Shown here: positions 6,890 to 14,997 of the stretch, piece after piece | How the letters are laid out: every line of letters starts with the position of its first letter | Numbering within the stretch: position 1 is the stretch's first letter | NCBI GenBank assembly: GCA_018830225.1 | Contig: JAHJSS010000029.1 | Location: 1 to 33,964, forward strand | DNA: 33,964 bases | Source of the DNA: Nanobdellota archaeon | Lineage (GTDB): Archaea > Nanobdellota > Nanobdellia > Woesearchaeales > UBA11576 | Direction: 5' to 3' | Program-made: the position numbers and the translations under genes | Notes under the pieces: generated by a model | Told to the model about the DNA's origin: nothing | The model's input: only the letters and a program-made list of their open reading frames with translations | Databases searched by the model: none

Positions 6890-8431
6890 TCATTTCAAAG
6901 CCTTCTTGAGGCCCTCATCAGCCTTCTTCGCCTGCTCCTCTGGCGTCTGCTCAATGTCTGTGAACCTCATCGTCGGGAAAAGTATGATGTCCCGGATGCT
7001 CTCAGAGTCAGTCAAGAGCATTATCATCCTATCCAGGCCGATGCCTATGCCCGCATTCGGCGGCAGCCCATACTCAAGCGCCTGGATGTAATCCTCATCC
7101 ATAGGGTGCGCCTCTTCAGCCCCTCCCCTCAGCAGCTTCGCCTGCTCCTCAAGAAGAGCCCTCTGCAGGATGGGATCGGTCAGCTCAGAGTATATATTAC
7201 CTACTTCCCAGCCGTTCACGTAAGGCTCATCCCGCTCGATAAGAGCAGGATTGTCCCTGTGCGGCTTAGCAAGCGGGCATGACTCCTTCGGATGGTCTAT
7301 GATATGGGTCGGCTGGATAATCTTATCCTCGCAGAGCTCCTCAAAAAGGAGCATGATCGCAAGTCCTCTTGAGAACTCACCCTCATAATCTATATTGTAA
7401 CCATTCAGCATATCCTTCAGCTGTCCATCATCAAGGCTCTCCACATCAATGTTCGCCAGCTCGTTCAGCGCTGCGGTCATCGTCATCCTCTTCCATGGTG
7501 CCTTGACATCAATCTCCTTTCCCTGATAACTTATCTTGGTGGTCCCGATGACCTTGAGCGCGACATACTGCCAGAGTTCCTCAAATAGCTTCATCGCGTC
7601 ATTGTAATCCGCGTAAGCCCATTGGACCTCCATCATCGTGAACTCAGGATTATGCGTCTTGTCAGAGCCCTCATTCCTGAAGCAGTAGCTCAGGTCATAC
7701 ACCTTCTCGAAACCGCCGACAATCAGGCGTTTCAGGTGGAGCTCATAAGCGATCCTCAGGTACATGGTCATGTCCCATGCATTGATCTTCGTGATGAAAG
7801 GCCTGGCGCTGCCGCCGCCATATATGGGCTGCAGTATCGGGGTCTGCACCTCGATGAAGCCTTTCCCGTCGAGAAACTCCCTCACTGCGCTGAGTATCTT
7901 CGCGCGGGTCATGAACACATCCTTGACTTCAGGATTCATTATCGTGTCCAGATACCTCTTCCTGTAACGTATCTCCTTGTCCTGGAGCCCATGATACTTC
8001 TCAGGGAGCGGCCTCAATGACTTCGCTAGCAGGTCGAACCTCTGAACATAGACAGAAATCTCACCTGTCTTGGTCTTGAACACCTTGCCAGAAGCGCCCA
8101 TCATGTCTCCGATGTCCATCTTCTTCAGCAGAGTGTAAGCGTCATCACCGACATCATCCTTGCGTATATACAGCTGGATCCTGCCTGTCTGGTCCTGCAG
8201 GTGGAGAAAAGAAGCCTTGCCCATGTTGCGCAGCTGCATTATCCTTCCGGCAACACTGACCAGGTCATCAGCATGTTCTTCAGCCTTAATATGCTCATAC
8301 TTCTTCAGGAGGTCCTTCGCATGATGCGACTTGCTGAAAGAGTAGGGGTATGGATTGATGCCTAGACCTTTCAATACGCTCAGCTTATCTACACGTTCCT
8401 TTATCAGTCGATTCTCTTCCTCTATCCCCAT
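6890..8431 (-). CDS. lysS: Lysyl-tRNA synthetase, class II
   Basis: A 513-residue enzyme that charges tRNA-Lys. An N-terminal OB-fold anticodon-binding domain (VSVAGRIMQLRNMGKASFLHLQDQTGRIQLYI) is followed by the class II catalytic core: motif 1 near VFMTRAKILSAVREFLDGKGFIEVQTPIL, motif 2 FRNEGSDKTHNPEFTMMEV, and motif 3 GIGIGLDRMIMLL. Length is normal for LysS. Many Euryarchaeota use the unrelated class I LysRS, so this is a bacterial/eukaryal-type enzyme as often seen in DPANN genomes. A TATA-like TTTATAAA lies about 30 bases upstream of ATG 8431. Confidence 0.96.
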   Translation of the reverse strand: MGIEEENRLIKERVDKLSVLKGLGINPYPYSFSKSHHAKDLLKKYEHIKAEEHADDLVSVAGRIMQLRNMGKASFLHLQDQTGRIQLYIRKDDVGDDAYTLLKKMDIGDMMGASGKVFKTKTGEISVYVQRFDLLAKSLRPLPEKYHGLQDKEIRYRKRYLDTIMNPEVKDVFMTRAKILSAVREFLDGKGFIEVQTPILQPIYGGGSARPFITKINAWDMTMYLRIAYELHLKRLIVGGFEKVYDLSYCFRNEGSDKTHNPEFTMMEVQWAYADYNDAMKLFEELWQYVALKVIGTTKISYQGKEIDVKAPWKRMTMTAALNELANIDVESLDDGQLKDMLNGYNIDYEGEFSRGLAIMLLFEELCEDKIIQPTHIIDHPKESCPLAKPHRDNPALIERDEPYVNGWEVGNIYSELTDPILQRALLEEQAKLLRGGAEEAHPMDEDYIQALEYGLPPNAGIGIGLDRMIMLLTDSESIRDIILFPTMRFTDIEQTPEEQAKKADEGLKKALK

Positions 8432-8520
8432 TTTATCAGAACCATATAATTACAGACGTTTTATAAAGATTGTGGTTGGAGAGCGAGGGCTTATATGGCA
8501 ATCATACCCCAAGAAAAGAG

Positions 8521-8537
8521 AAAAAAAACAAAAAAAT
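8521..8537 (-). terminator. T-rich terminator of the lipoprotein gene
   Basis: Read on the minus strand this is an interrupted T tract (T7-G-T8) directly after the 8542-8781 gene. Archaeal RNA polymerase terminates at such U-runs. The same tract follows the next gene upstream (8863-8880). Confidence 0.55.
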
Positions 8538-8541
8538 AAGT

Positions 8542-8781
8542 TCAAATCTCGAAGTTAAGCTCGTTGTCAAGGTTGTCCAGGTCTGAAGATGCGAAATCCT
8601 CATCCAGATCGTCTATACTTCCGAGGTCGGACTCAACATCACTTACAGCCGCTGAAGTCGTTCCAGCAGCCCCCGCAGTCGTGACATCAACTGCAGGACT
8701 TGGTTTTGGCGCGGGCTTTCCAGCGCAGCCAAGAGTGAAGAGCAGAGTCAAGACCAAAAAAAGTGCAATAGCTTTTTTCAT
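8542..8781 (-). CDS. Small lipoprotein
   Basis: A 79-residue secreted protein. MKKAIALFLVLTLLFTLGCAG is a lipoprotein-type signal peptide with an LGCA lipobox; the mature part is a short Ala/Pro/Thr linker and an acidic tail (DLGSIDDLDEDFASSDLDNLDNEL). GAGGAA lies about 6 bases before ATG 8781, which fixes the start; the track's upstream extension is not needed. It has its own T-rich terminator. Function unknown. Confidence 0.75.
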   Translation of the reverse strand: MKKAIALFLVLTLLFTLGCAGKPAPKPSPAVDVTTAGAAGTTSAAVSDVESDLGSIDDLDEDFASSDLDNLDNELNFEI

Positions 8782-8862
8782 TCCGAGTTCCTCCACATCA
8801 TAGGTCATATGTTGTTTTATAAATGTTGCCGTTTCAAGCAGCCTGTGCCGAACCATAATCAA

Positions 8863-8880
8863 GAAAAAAAACAAAAAAAT
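8863..8880 (-). terminator. T-rich terminator of the 8895-10193 gene
   Basis: On the minus strand a T7-G-T8 tract begins about 14 bases after the stop codon, nearly the same sequence as the terminator of the following lipoprotein gene. Confidence 0.55.
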
Positions 8881-8894
8881 GGTTCAGTCTGGGC

Positions 8895-10193
8895 TTACTC
8901 TTCTTCGCTCTCTTCGGACTCTTCAGAGGTTTCATTCTCTTCTGTCTCTTGAGGGTCTTCTGTCTCTTCTGCTTCGGTCTCTTCAACTTCTTCAGTCTCT
9001 TCTTCCTCTTCTACTTCTGTCTCTTCAGGTTCCTCTGTCTCTGTCTCTGCTTCTGTATCATCAGCGCCTGCGACATCTATGCTTCCGCTGTTGAGCCTCT
9101 TGATCTCATTGACGACATCCCTGAGCAAGTCCCTTGCATCCTTCAGGGCATCCTTTGCCTCTGTGAGGAGCGCATGGACCTCCTTGGCGGCCTCATCGAC
9201 CTCGCCAGGGGTGTTCGCGGCGGACCATATACTTCTTGCCTGATTGTACTTGTCAGCGGCAGTGTCCAGCTTGGCGCTGAACTCATCCAGCTTCGCATCG
9301 AGCGCTGAAACGTCAGCACCTTTCTCGACAAGCTTGTCCCTGGCGTTGTACAGCCTCTTCTCAAGCTGTTCTGTCTTCAGGACTATGTTGCCGAGCCTTG
9401 CGTTGACGAGCCTGCCAGCGTGCTTCTTGAGGGCAACCTTGGTGTGCTGCCATGCTTCCCTTATGGTCTTGGCAGCCTCGTTGATATCCTCCTTTGAAGA
9501 GCTCTCATCAAGGTTCTCGATGACTGCCTTCGCGTCCTCGACCTCTTGCATCTTCTCATCAAGGTCCGCGACTATCTCTGCAATCTCTTCCTCAGAAAGG
9601 TCCTCAGAAGCCTCCACCTTTGCCTTGACCCTCTCGAGCTCCTTGAGCACGAGGTCTGCAGCATTCATCAGGTGAGGTTTTGCATTCTCCTTTATCTTCT
9701 CCCTCTTCTGCTTGCATTCATCTGTATCAGAATCCTTGCAGTCCTTATACACCTCTTTGGCACGCAAGAACTTCTCCTTCTGCTTGGCATAAGTCTCGCT
9801 TACCTTCAGGAAATTCTCTTTTGCCTGCTGGTATCTGTTCCTGGCGCGCTCAAGCTCTTCCTTGACTATGCTGCGCTTGACAAGCAAGGGCTTGTCACTG
9901 AGCCTGGCTCTCACAGTCTCCTTTATCTCCTTCCTTACTTCGGGGAGGGGTGTGCCGCTTTCCCTGCCTTCCTGAACGATCTGCCTCACTTCCTGCCTTA
10001 TCTCTCTCCTTGCAGTTACTGGCGCCGGTGCGGTCTCATTGATCGGCTCGCTGATCAGGACAGGCACGGGTCCCTCCTCAGCCTGCACGCGCTCTTCAGC
10101 GCGTACACGTTCAGCCTCTTCTGCAAGAGCCATGGGAATCATGCTCAGCAAGAAGACAGCCATAACAAACAATGCGCTAAATCTCTTCCACAT
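8895..10193 (-). CDS. Secreted acidic coiled-coil protein
   Basis: A 432-residue protein with a clear signal peptide (MWKRFSALFVMAVFLLSMIPMALA). A basic segment leads into long alpha-helical, coiled-coil-prone stretches (about 85-380) and a 50-residue Glu/Thr tail ending in EESEESEEE. The tail could mimic polyanions or bind cations. GGAGGT lies 7 bases before ATG 10193, so the track's earlier starts (MEVNK and above) are rejected. Residues 198-212 (DLSEEEIAEIVADLD) nearly match a segment of the 12643-13740 surface protein. It has a structured leader upstream. No named family recognised. Confidence 0.75.
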   Translation of the reverse strand: MWKRFSALFVMAVFLLSMIPMALAEEAERVRAEERVQAEEGPVPVLISEPINETAPAPVTARREIRQEVRQIVQEGRESGTPLPEVRKEIKETVRARLSDKPLLVKRSIVKEELERARNRYQQAKENFLKVSETYAKQKEKFLRAKEVYKDCKDSDTDECKQKREKIKENAKPHLMNAADLVLKELERVKAKVEASEDLSEEEIAEIVADLDEKMQEVEDAKAVIENLDESSSKEDINEAAKTIREAWQHTKVALKKHAGRLVNARLGNIVLKTEQLEKRLYNARDKLVEKGADVSALDAKLDEFSAKLDTAADKYNQARSIWSAANTPGEVDEAAKEVHALLTEAKDALKDARDLLRDVVNEIKRLNSGSIDVAGADDTEAETETEEPEETEVEEEEETEEVEETEAEETEDPQETEENETSEESEESEEE

Positions 10194-10271
10194 TTTATTG
10201 ACCTCCATATTTTGTTTTTTTTTTGGATTGTGTTGCTTGATGTGATGTTCCAGTTCTGATAAAAACAAGAC

Positions 10272-10309
10272 CCCGCCCGAATGCGAGGCATGCGTTAATG
10301 TCAGGCGGG
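10272..10309 (-). promoter_or_regulatory. Structured leader hairpin upstream of the acidic coiled-coil gene
   Basis: CCCGCC and GGCGGG form the outer arms of a hairpin that encloses the small palindrome ATGC-GAG-GCAT. It lies between a minus-strand TATA-like CTTTTTAAAG near 10346-10355 and the start at 10193, so it would be in the 5' leader. The divergent region 10194-10535 (342 bases) otherwise shows only T-tracts and promoters. Confidence 0.4.
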
Positions 10310-10505
10310 AATCCTGAAACAACACCAGGAGTAATACGGCAGGGTTCTTTAAAAAGATACTTTTTCAGAAAATGCTTTACAAGGATTTTTGTCTCGCTTA
10401 AAACTTTACAATGCTTTATACGCCTTTAATATTCTGTTTTGCTTCATTTCTGGACTGTTTTTGGCTAAATGGTCCTTATTTGGGCTCAAAAACTTTACGA
10501 TATTT

Positions 10506-10513
10506 TTTTATAT
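10506..10513 (+). promoter_or_regulatory. TATA box for the 10536 regulator
   Basis: TTTTATAT is centred 26 bases before ATG 10536, the leaderless spacing seen repeatedly in this window; it supports that start over the track's 10389. Confidence 0.5.
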
Positions 10514-10535
10514 GTGGATTAGTTTTAGCCTTAAT

Positions 10536-11348
10536 ATGAGATATTCAAGACTGATCATCCTGCTTGTCATGCTTCTTGTACTGATGGACGTGGCTGTTGC
10601 TGCTACACTATACGGCAAGATATATGATATAGAGCTGAATGAGCTGAATGATGTTGTTGTTGAGGTGGATTCAGAGCCGCGACAGCGACACGTGTCAAAG
10701 GATGGCACATATTCATTTGAGCTCAATACAGGAGATTATACAATAACTGCCACATACAACCCAGACGACTTCCACAATTACACCACTTCTGAACAGGTCT
10801 CGATAAAGGAAGAGGGGGATTATGTATATGACCTGTTCCTATTCCCTGATTTTGATCCTGATGCAGAGGACCTGCTCGCAGAACAGGATATCTTTGATGT
10901 AGATGAGAAAGTCATTGATGAGAACGGCAGGATCTCTGGATTGACTGTGGCCATAATAGCTGTCGCGGTAATCATAATCCTACTGTTTGTATACTATCTG
11001 GTCGGGCGCATGAAGGACAAGCATGAGAGAGAGGAGCTCGAGGAAGCGGAGAAGGTAGAGAGACAGGCGAGGGCTGCGCTGAAGAAAGAGATGGAAGACG
11101 CCGGCTTGAGGAAAGAGAAGAGATTCCGGGCAAGGCCTACGCAGGAAGACATTGAAGACGCGGACCTTACTAGACTGGTAGGGATCATCAAGAAAGAAGG
11201 CGGAAGGACGACGCAGAAAGAGCTCCGCAAGCAGATACCACTCAGTGAAGCCAAGATAAGCCTGATGATATCAGAGCTTGAGCACAGGAAGATAGTGCAG
11301 AAGGTCAAGAAAGGCAGGGGAAACATAATAATCCTAAAGAAGCGATAA
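10536..11348 (+). CDS. Membrane-anchored winged-helix regulator with external CarboxypepD_reg-like domain
   Basis: A 270-residue protein. Signal peptide or first helix at residues 1-22; an external beta-sandwich (TLYGKIYDIELNELNDVVVEV...GTYSFELNTGDYTITATY) of the carboxypeptidase-regulatory type; a membrane helix near 130-150 (GLTVAIIAVAVIIILLFVYYLVG); a charged cytoplasmic helix; and a C-terminal winged helix (RLVGIIKKEGGRTTQKELRKQIPLSEAKISLMISELEHRKIVQKVKKGRGNIIIL). This matches COG2512-type membrane-associated transcriptional regulators. It likely senses an envelope state and controls nearby surface genes. The gene at 13958-14950 has the same plan. Confidence 0.8.
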   Translation: MRYSRLIILLVMLLVLMDVAVAATLYGKIYDIELNELNDVVVEVDSEPRQRHVSKDGTYSFELNTGDYTITATYNPDDFHNYTTSEQVSIKEEGDYVYDLFLFPDFDPDAEDLLAEQDIFDVDEKVIDENGRISGLTVAIIAVAVIIILLFVYYLVGRMKDKHEREELEEAEKVERQARAALKKEMEDAGLRKEKRFRARPTQEDIEDADLTRLVGIIKKEGGRTTQKELRKQIPLSEAKISLMISELEHRKIVQKVKKGRGNIIILKKR

Positions 11349-11366
11349 GTAATAGCATGAAACAGT

Positions 11367-11513
11367 CTATCTTTCTGTCCTATTCGAATCGGCCCTTCCT
11401 GGATTGTTGATGAAATAAGCTACAGCGCCGAGAAACCCGAACACCAGCATCGTTATCAGCCACACGACAAATACGACGCCGATTATGCTCCAAAGGACCG
11501 CGATGATGTTCAT
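11367..11513 (-). CDS. 48-residue membrane microprotein
   Basis: This small frame is not in the ORF track. It encodes MNIIAVLWSIIGVV...AYFINNPGRADSNRTER, with one long hydrophobic span of about 35 residues and a polar, basic tail. GGGGTGG lies just before ATG 11513. It follows the secreted-protein gene at 11583 on the same strand, after a T-rich tract, and converges with the 10536 regulator. The smooth hydrophobic pattern, good codons and ribosome site support a real gene. Function unknown. Confidence 0.55.
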   Translation of the reverse strand: MNIIAVLWSIIGVVFVVWLITMLVFGFLGAVAYFINNPGRADSNRTER

Positions 11514-11545
11514 TTTCCACCCCTCAATTCATATCATTCATCAAA

Positions 11546-11570
11546 GAAAAACAATAAAAAAATAAAAAAT
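11546..11570 (-). terminator. T-rich terminator after the 11583 gene
   Basis: On the minus strand the segment just past the stop is a series of T-runs (ATTTTTTATTTTTTTATTGTTTTTC), a typical archaeal termination signal. Confidence 0.55.
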
Positions 11571-11582
11571 TAGGCTGTCAAA

Positions 11583-12596
11583 TTATTTATTCCCGCCTTT
11601 GCCCTTGTCAGGTTTCTCAGGCTTTCCTTTTTCCTGGGCTGCGGTCTCTTCAGCAGCTTCTTCGCCTGAATCCCCGCCTTCCGACTCTGCTTCTTCAGAA
11701 CCTGCGGATGCCTTGTCCTTGCCTTTGCCCTGATTCGTCTTCATAAGGTCTGTGTGCTGGACAGTGACGGTCTTCCCGCCGCCTTCCTTCTCCTCAACCA
11801 GCTTGATCTTCACGCGGACCCTGTTCTTCTTGGCCTTGACAGTCGCGTCGACCTTGCTTGTGGTGTCCTTATATCCTGCCATGATCCCATCAAGCTGGGC
11901 CTGCTGCTCTTCAGTAAGCTGGCCTTTCACCTTGAGGCGGATGTTCTGGTTCAGCTCTTCAGCCTCTTGCTGGAGTTCTGCAAGACCTTCCTCGACCTCT
12001 TCCACTTCAGCAAGCTCTTCTTCTGCATCAGACTCTTCAATCTCATTTATGTTCTCCTGCACTTCCTCAAGAATCCCTTGCTGAGCTTCCTGCGCGGCTT
12101 CTGCTTCTGCGAAGCGCTTCTGGGCAATCATCATCTTGATCTCTGCGTGCCTCTCAAGCGCGTGCGCAAGACCTTTCTTTGCCTTAGCAGACTTGCCCAA
12201 TGTAAGCTTGAGGCTTATCCTTTCCATGGCCTTCTCAAGCCCCCAAAGAACTGGGCTGTCAGGCGTTATGCCTGCCGCATCCTCTTCCTCCTCACTGACC
12301 TCAATCAGCGGCTCTTCAGCAGCTTCTTCAGCCTCTTCTGCAGGGGCGTCCTCTGTCACTTCCTCTGCCGGAAGCTCTTCAACCGGAGCCTCCTCAGCGA
12401 CCTCTTCTGCCGGCTCCTCTTCTACTAGAGTCTCCTCAGCGACCTCTTCTACAGGTGTCTCCTCCGCAGGTAGCTCTTCGACAGGGGTCTCTTCCAACTC
12501 TTCGACCGGCACTTCTGTGGTGTCTTCAGCAGCAGCAAAAGCCATTATGCTAAAAACCATCACAAGCGCCAGCAAAACACTCAAAATCTTCTTCAT
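11583..12596 (-). CDS. Secreted acidic protein with DUF5667-like helical domain
   Basis: A 337-residue protein. Signal peptide MKKILSVLLALVMVFSIMAFAAA is followed by about 80 residues of repeated Glu/Pro/Val units (VEELPAEE, VEEVAEE). A helical domain beginning PDSPVLWGLEKAMERISLKLTLGKSAKAKKGLAHALERHAEIKMM matches the DUF5667 pattern. After coiled coil and a basic patch it ends in a Gly/Lys/Glu tail. GGAGGG 8-9 bases before ATG 12596 fixes the start. It lies 46 bases downstream of the 12643-13740 surface-protein gene and is likely in the same operon. Confidence 0.8.
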   Translation of the reverse strand: MKKILSVLLALVMVFSIMAFAAAEDTTEVPVEELEETPVEELPAEETPVEEVAEETLVEEEPAEEVAEEAPVEELPAEEVTEDAPAEEAEEAAEEPLIEVSEEEEDAAGITPDSPVLWGLEKAMERISLKLTLGKSAKAKKGLAHALERHAEIKMMIAQKRFAEAEAAQEAQQGILEEVQENINEIEESDAEEELAEVEEVEEGLAELQQEAEELNQNIRLKVKGQLTEEQQAQLDGIMAGYKDTTSKVDATVKAKKNRVRVKIKLVEEKEGGGKTVTVQHTDLMKTNQGKGKDKASAGSEEAESEGGDSGEEAAEETAAQEKGKPEKPDKGKGGNK

Positions 12597-12623
12597 AACA
12601 ATCCCTCCTTGTCTTGTTTCAAC

Positions 12624-12644
12624 ATCGGATCCGATCAATTGATC
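12624..12644. repeat. Two overlapping 12-bp perfect palindromes
   Basis: ATCGGATCCGAT and GATCAATTGATC overlap by 3 bases in the short gap between the surface-protein gene and the downstream acidic-protein gene, touching the stop codon. They could be a protein-binding site or a small RNA structure. Confidence 0.35.
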
Positions 12645-13740
12645 ACTTGTGCTCCTTTTTCATCATGGAGCCGACAAAAGCAGCTCCCACAGTAACGATT
12701 ATCAGCAGCGGCAGAAGGAACCCCTTCAGCGCCTTGAAATCAAAGCTCGTGTCCTCGACATCGCTTATGTTCTCTGCCATGAAGACTGCGAACGTCGAAA
12801 GTCCGTTGCTGCTCTGGCCCTCGAACACCAGCAGGCCTTCCTCGTCGATGCCAGCGAACTCAGTCGGCAGGACCTCAGAATATCCTTCGTCATACCTGAA
12901 TATCCTGACGTTGTTTATGTTCTCCTCACCGACCCACTCCGGCTCGACCTTGAATGTTATCTTGGCGTCCTTGACCTCTGCGCCATTCTTCAGGCCGATC
13001 TTGTCGACCTTCATCACTCCGCCGCGGTTCCCCAGCCTTAGCTTGTTCTTCTTGGCGAGATTGTCAAATCTTGCGGCGACCTCTGCATCAAGCTCGTTGT
13101 TGGTTGTTATGTCCAATGAAGAATCCTCATTCATGTAGTTGAGCCCGACATCGACATTTGCCTTCATCATGCGCTTGTTCCCTTTGGAGTCAGTGACCTC
13201 GACCTGCTTCTCTTTAGAGACCAGACGCAAGGACTTGATGCTCCTGAGCGAAGCCTGGCCCTTCTCGATCCTGTTCTCCTCAGAATCTAAAAGATCAAGA
13301 TCCGCGATTATCTCCGCGACCTCTTCCCCAGACAGGTCCTTCAGCTTTATGCGCGCCTGCTCTTTCACTTCCTGGCCCTGAGGCACACGAAGCTTCATCT
13401 TGCCGTTGGACTTCTCCATCTTCACGCTGACTGTATCCTCTGCAGCATCTGTAGCGCTGCCTTCAGCCAAAAGCCCGCCCATCTTGATGTTGTGGCGCAG
13501 CTTCTCAGACTTCTTGCTGCTGACCGTCTTGACTTCCTTGAAGACACTGCTTCCTGAAGAAACATCGAACTCTGTGGCGCTCAATTGCGCCGCTGTCTGG
13601 AACTGCTTGGCCTTGCCTTTAGCAGCGTCATCAGTATATTGTGTGTACTGCATGTCTTTGGCCTGTTTGGCCAGTATAGGTACTGCAAGAATGGCTGTGA
13701 TCAGCAGAACAACCAAAAAAGTGAACATCTTGTTTCTCAT
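12643..13740 (-). CDS. Cell-surface protein with PGF-pre-PGF-like domain and C-terminal membrane anchor
   Basis: A 365-residue protein: signal peptide (MRNKMFTFLVVLLITAILAVPILA), a polar region, a segment DLSGEEVAEIIADLD shared with the secreted protein at 8895, then a beta-rich domain (DAKITFKVEPEWVGEENINNVRIFRYDEGYSEVLPTEFAGIDEEG..FEGQSSNGLSTFAVF) that resembles the PGF-pre-PGF domain of archaeal surface proteins. It ends in a membrane helix (FLLPLLIIVTVGAAFVGSMM) and a basic tail. The start at 13740 has GGTGGT upstream. It is first in a unit with the 11583-12596 gene. Confidence 0.78.
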   Translation of the reverse strand: MRNKMFTFLVVLLITAILAVPILAKQAKDMQYTQYTDDAAKGKAKQFQTAAQLSATEFDVSSGSSVFKEVKTVSSKKSEKLRHNIKMGGLLAEGSATDAAEDTVSVKMEKSNGKMKLRVPQGQEVKEQARIKLKDLSGEEVAEIIADLDLLDSEENRIEKGQASLRSIKSLRLVSKEKQVEVTDSKGNKRMMKANVDVGLNYMNEDSSLDITTNNELDAEVAARFDNLAKKNKLRLGNRGGVMKVDKIGLKNGAEVKDAKITFKVEPEWVGEENINNVRIFRYDEGYSEVLPTEFAGIDEEGLLVFEGQSSNGLSTFAVFMAENISDVEDTSFDFKALKGFLLPLLIIVTVGAAFVGSMMKKEHK

Positions 13741-13787
13741 GTCTACCACCCGCGCCGTTTGGCAATGATATAAAAGATAAAATAATG

Positions 13788-13814
13788 GCCACAACACCCT
13801 TGCGGTGTTGTGGC
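13788..13814. repeat. Perfect 11-bp hairpin upstream of the surface-protein gene
   Basis: GCCACAACACC-CTTGC-GGTGTTGTGGC is a perfect 11-bp stem. It lies between two minus-strand TATA candidates (13818-13824 and 13768-13775), so it may be leader RNA or DNA upstream of the promoter. Confidence 0.45.
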
Positions 13815-13957
13815 TGGTATATATGCGAGGCATACCTATCACAATATGCTAGATATCATATAGCGGGAAAATACTTAGTTATTATCTACAGGACAGAGTC
13901 TCAGAATGGTTCAGAAGATGGTGTCCGTGGCTGAAACGGTTCAGTATTGTTCATCAT

Positions 13958-14950
13958 TCATTCTTTCAGGAAAACAAGGTTTTTCTTGCCTCTTTTCTCC
14001 TTATGAATGATTTTTCTGGTTTCAAGCTCCTTAAGAAGGCCAGATATCTTTGCTTTGGAGAACCCGGTGGCAATCCTCAGCGTCCCCTGCTCGCATCGGC
14101 CTTCCTTGAGCCTTATGACATTGATTATCTGCTGCTCATCTTCCTTCAGATGCCTGTCAATATTGTCTGATCCTTCTTTGTTTGATCCTGCTGGCACAGC
14201 TGCCTTGACCTCTGTAATCTCAATCTTGGCCTTTGCCTTCCTCTTCCCATTGGAGCGGTAGGTGAGATATGACACTGCAGCCAAAGCGACCATGATGCCG
14301 AGCACTATGAGGATGACAGGTATCCAGTACCTGGCAGGCTTATTGTACTTCACGTACAACGCCAGCTCATCATCCTTCTTGACATCATTGAATACCCAGA
14401 CGACTGTGATGACCTGCCCATCGGTCTCAAGCCTCTTAGGTTGAGGATAGACAGCAGACCCTGAGACCGGCCCGTTCCCCATCGGCCTGTCAAGGACCGC
14501 TTTCTCAGGAAGCGACACCTTTATCCTTAGCTCTTCTGTGTCGAACGGCACCTTGATCGCTGCTATGAAGCTGTCCCCTTCCAGAAGCTCGTCGGTGATG
14601 TAAGAGTATTTGACATACCTGTTGTTTTTGAGAAAGAACATCAGATTGTTAGATTCCAGTATCGCAGGGTACTCAAAATTATCCACCTTGTTGGTGATAT
14701 CCCTGGCATCAAAAGGCAATCCGACAGAGAAATTTGTCGTCTGCTTCGAGGAGAATAGCAGCTCTGACTCGACAAGCACCTTGTTGTATGCTATGAACAT
14801 GCTGGTATAATCCTTTGAAAGATAAACACCATCAGGAACATCATCTGACAATTCTTCCACTCCTTCCTGCGCAAAGGAGAGTGATGAGAATGCTGCAATA
14901 GCTATTGCTAAGATGCAAAAGAACTGAAAAAACCTGGCTGGATTGAACAC
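13958..14950 (-). CDS. Membrane-anchored winged-helix regulator, second copy of the architecture
   Basis: A 330-residue protein: signal peptide (residues 1-27, ending SLSFAQ), an external beta-rich domain of about 180 residues, a membrane helix near 210-230 (YWIPVILIVLGIMVALAAVSYLTY), a charged linker, and a C-terminal winged helix (DEQQIINVIRLKEGRCEQGTLRIATGFSKAKISGLLKELETRKIIHKEKRGKKNLVFL). The DNA-binding domain is close in pattern to that of the 10536 gene (SKAKIS..L.ELE.RKI), while the external domains differ, so the two probably sense different signals. GTG start at 14950 with GGAGGAG upstream. COG2512-like by layout. Confidence 0.8.
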   Translation of the reverse strand: MFNPARFFQFFCILAIAIAAFSSLSFAQEGVEELSDDVPDGVYLSKDYTSMFIAYNKVLVESELLFSSKQTTNFSVGLPFDARDITNKVDNFEYPAILESNNLMFFLKNNRYVKYSYITDELLEGDSFIAAIKVPFDTEELRIKVSLPEKAVLDRPMGNGPVSGSAVYPQPKRLETDGQVITVVWVFNDVKKDDELALYVKYNKPARYWIPVILIVLGIMVALAAVSYLTYRSNGKRKAKAKIEITEVKAAVPAGSNKEGSDNIDRHLKEDEQQIINVIRLKEGRCEQGTLRIATGFSKAKISGLLKELETRKIIHKEKRGKKNLVFLKE

Positions 14951-14997
14951 TATACTCCTCCAACCTCCAAATCCCCCTATCCTGTGAGCATCAGCGC

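Noticed and set aside
9546-10259. 237-residue Leu-rich plus-strand ORF
   Set aside because: Antisense shadow of the Glu/Lys-rich coiled-coil gene; Glu-rich codons read as Leu/Phe/Ser on the other strand.
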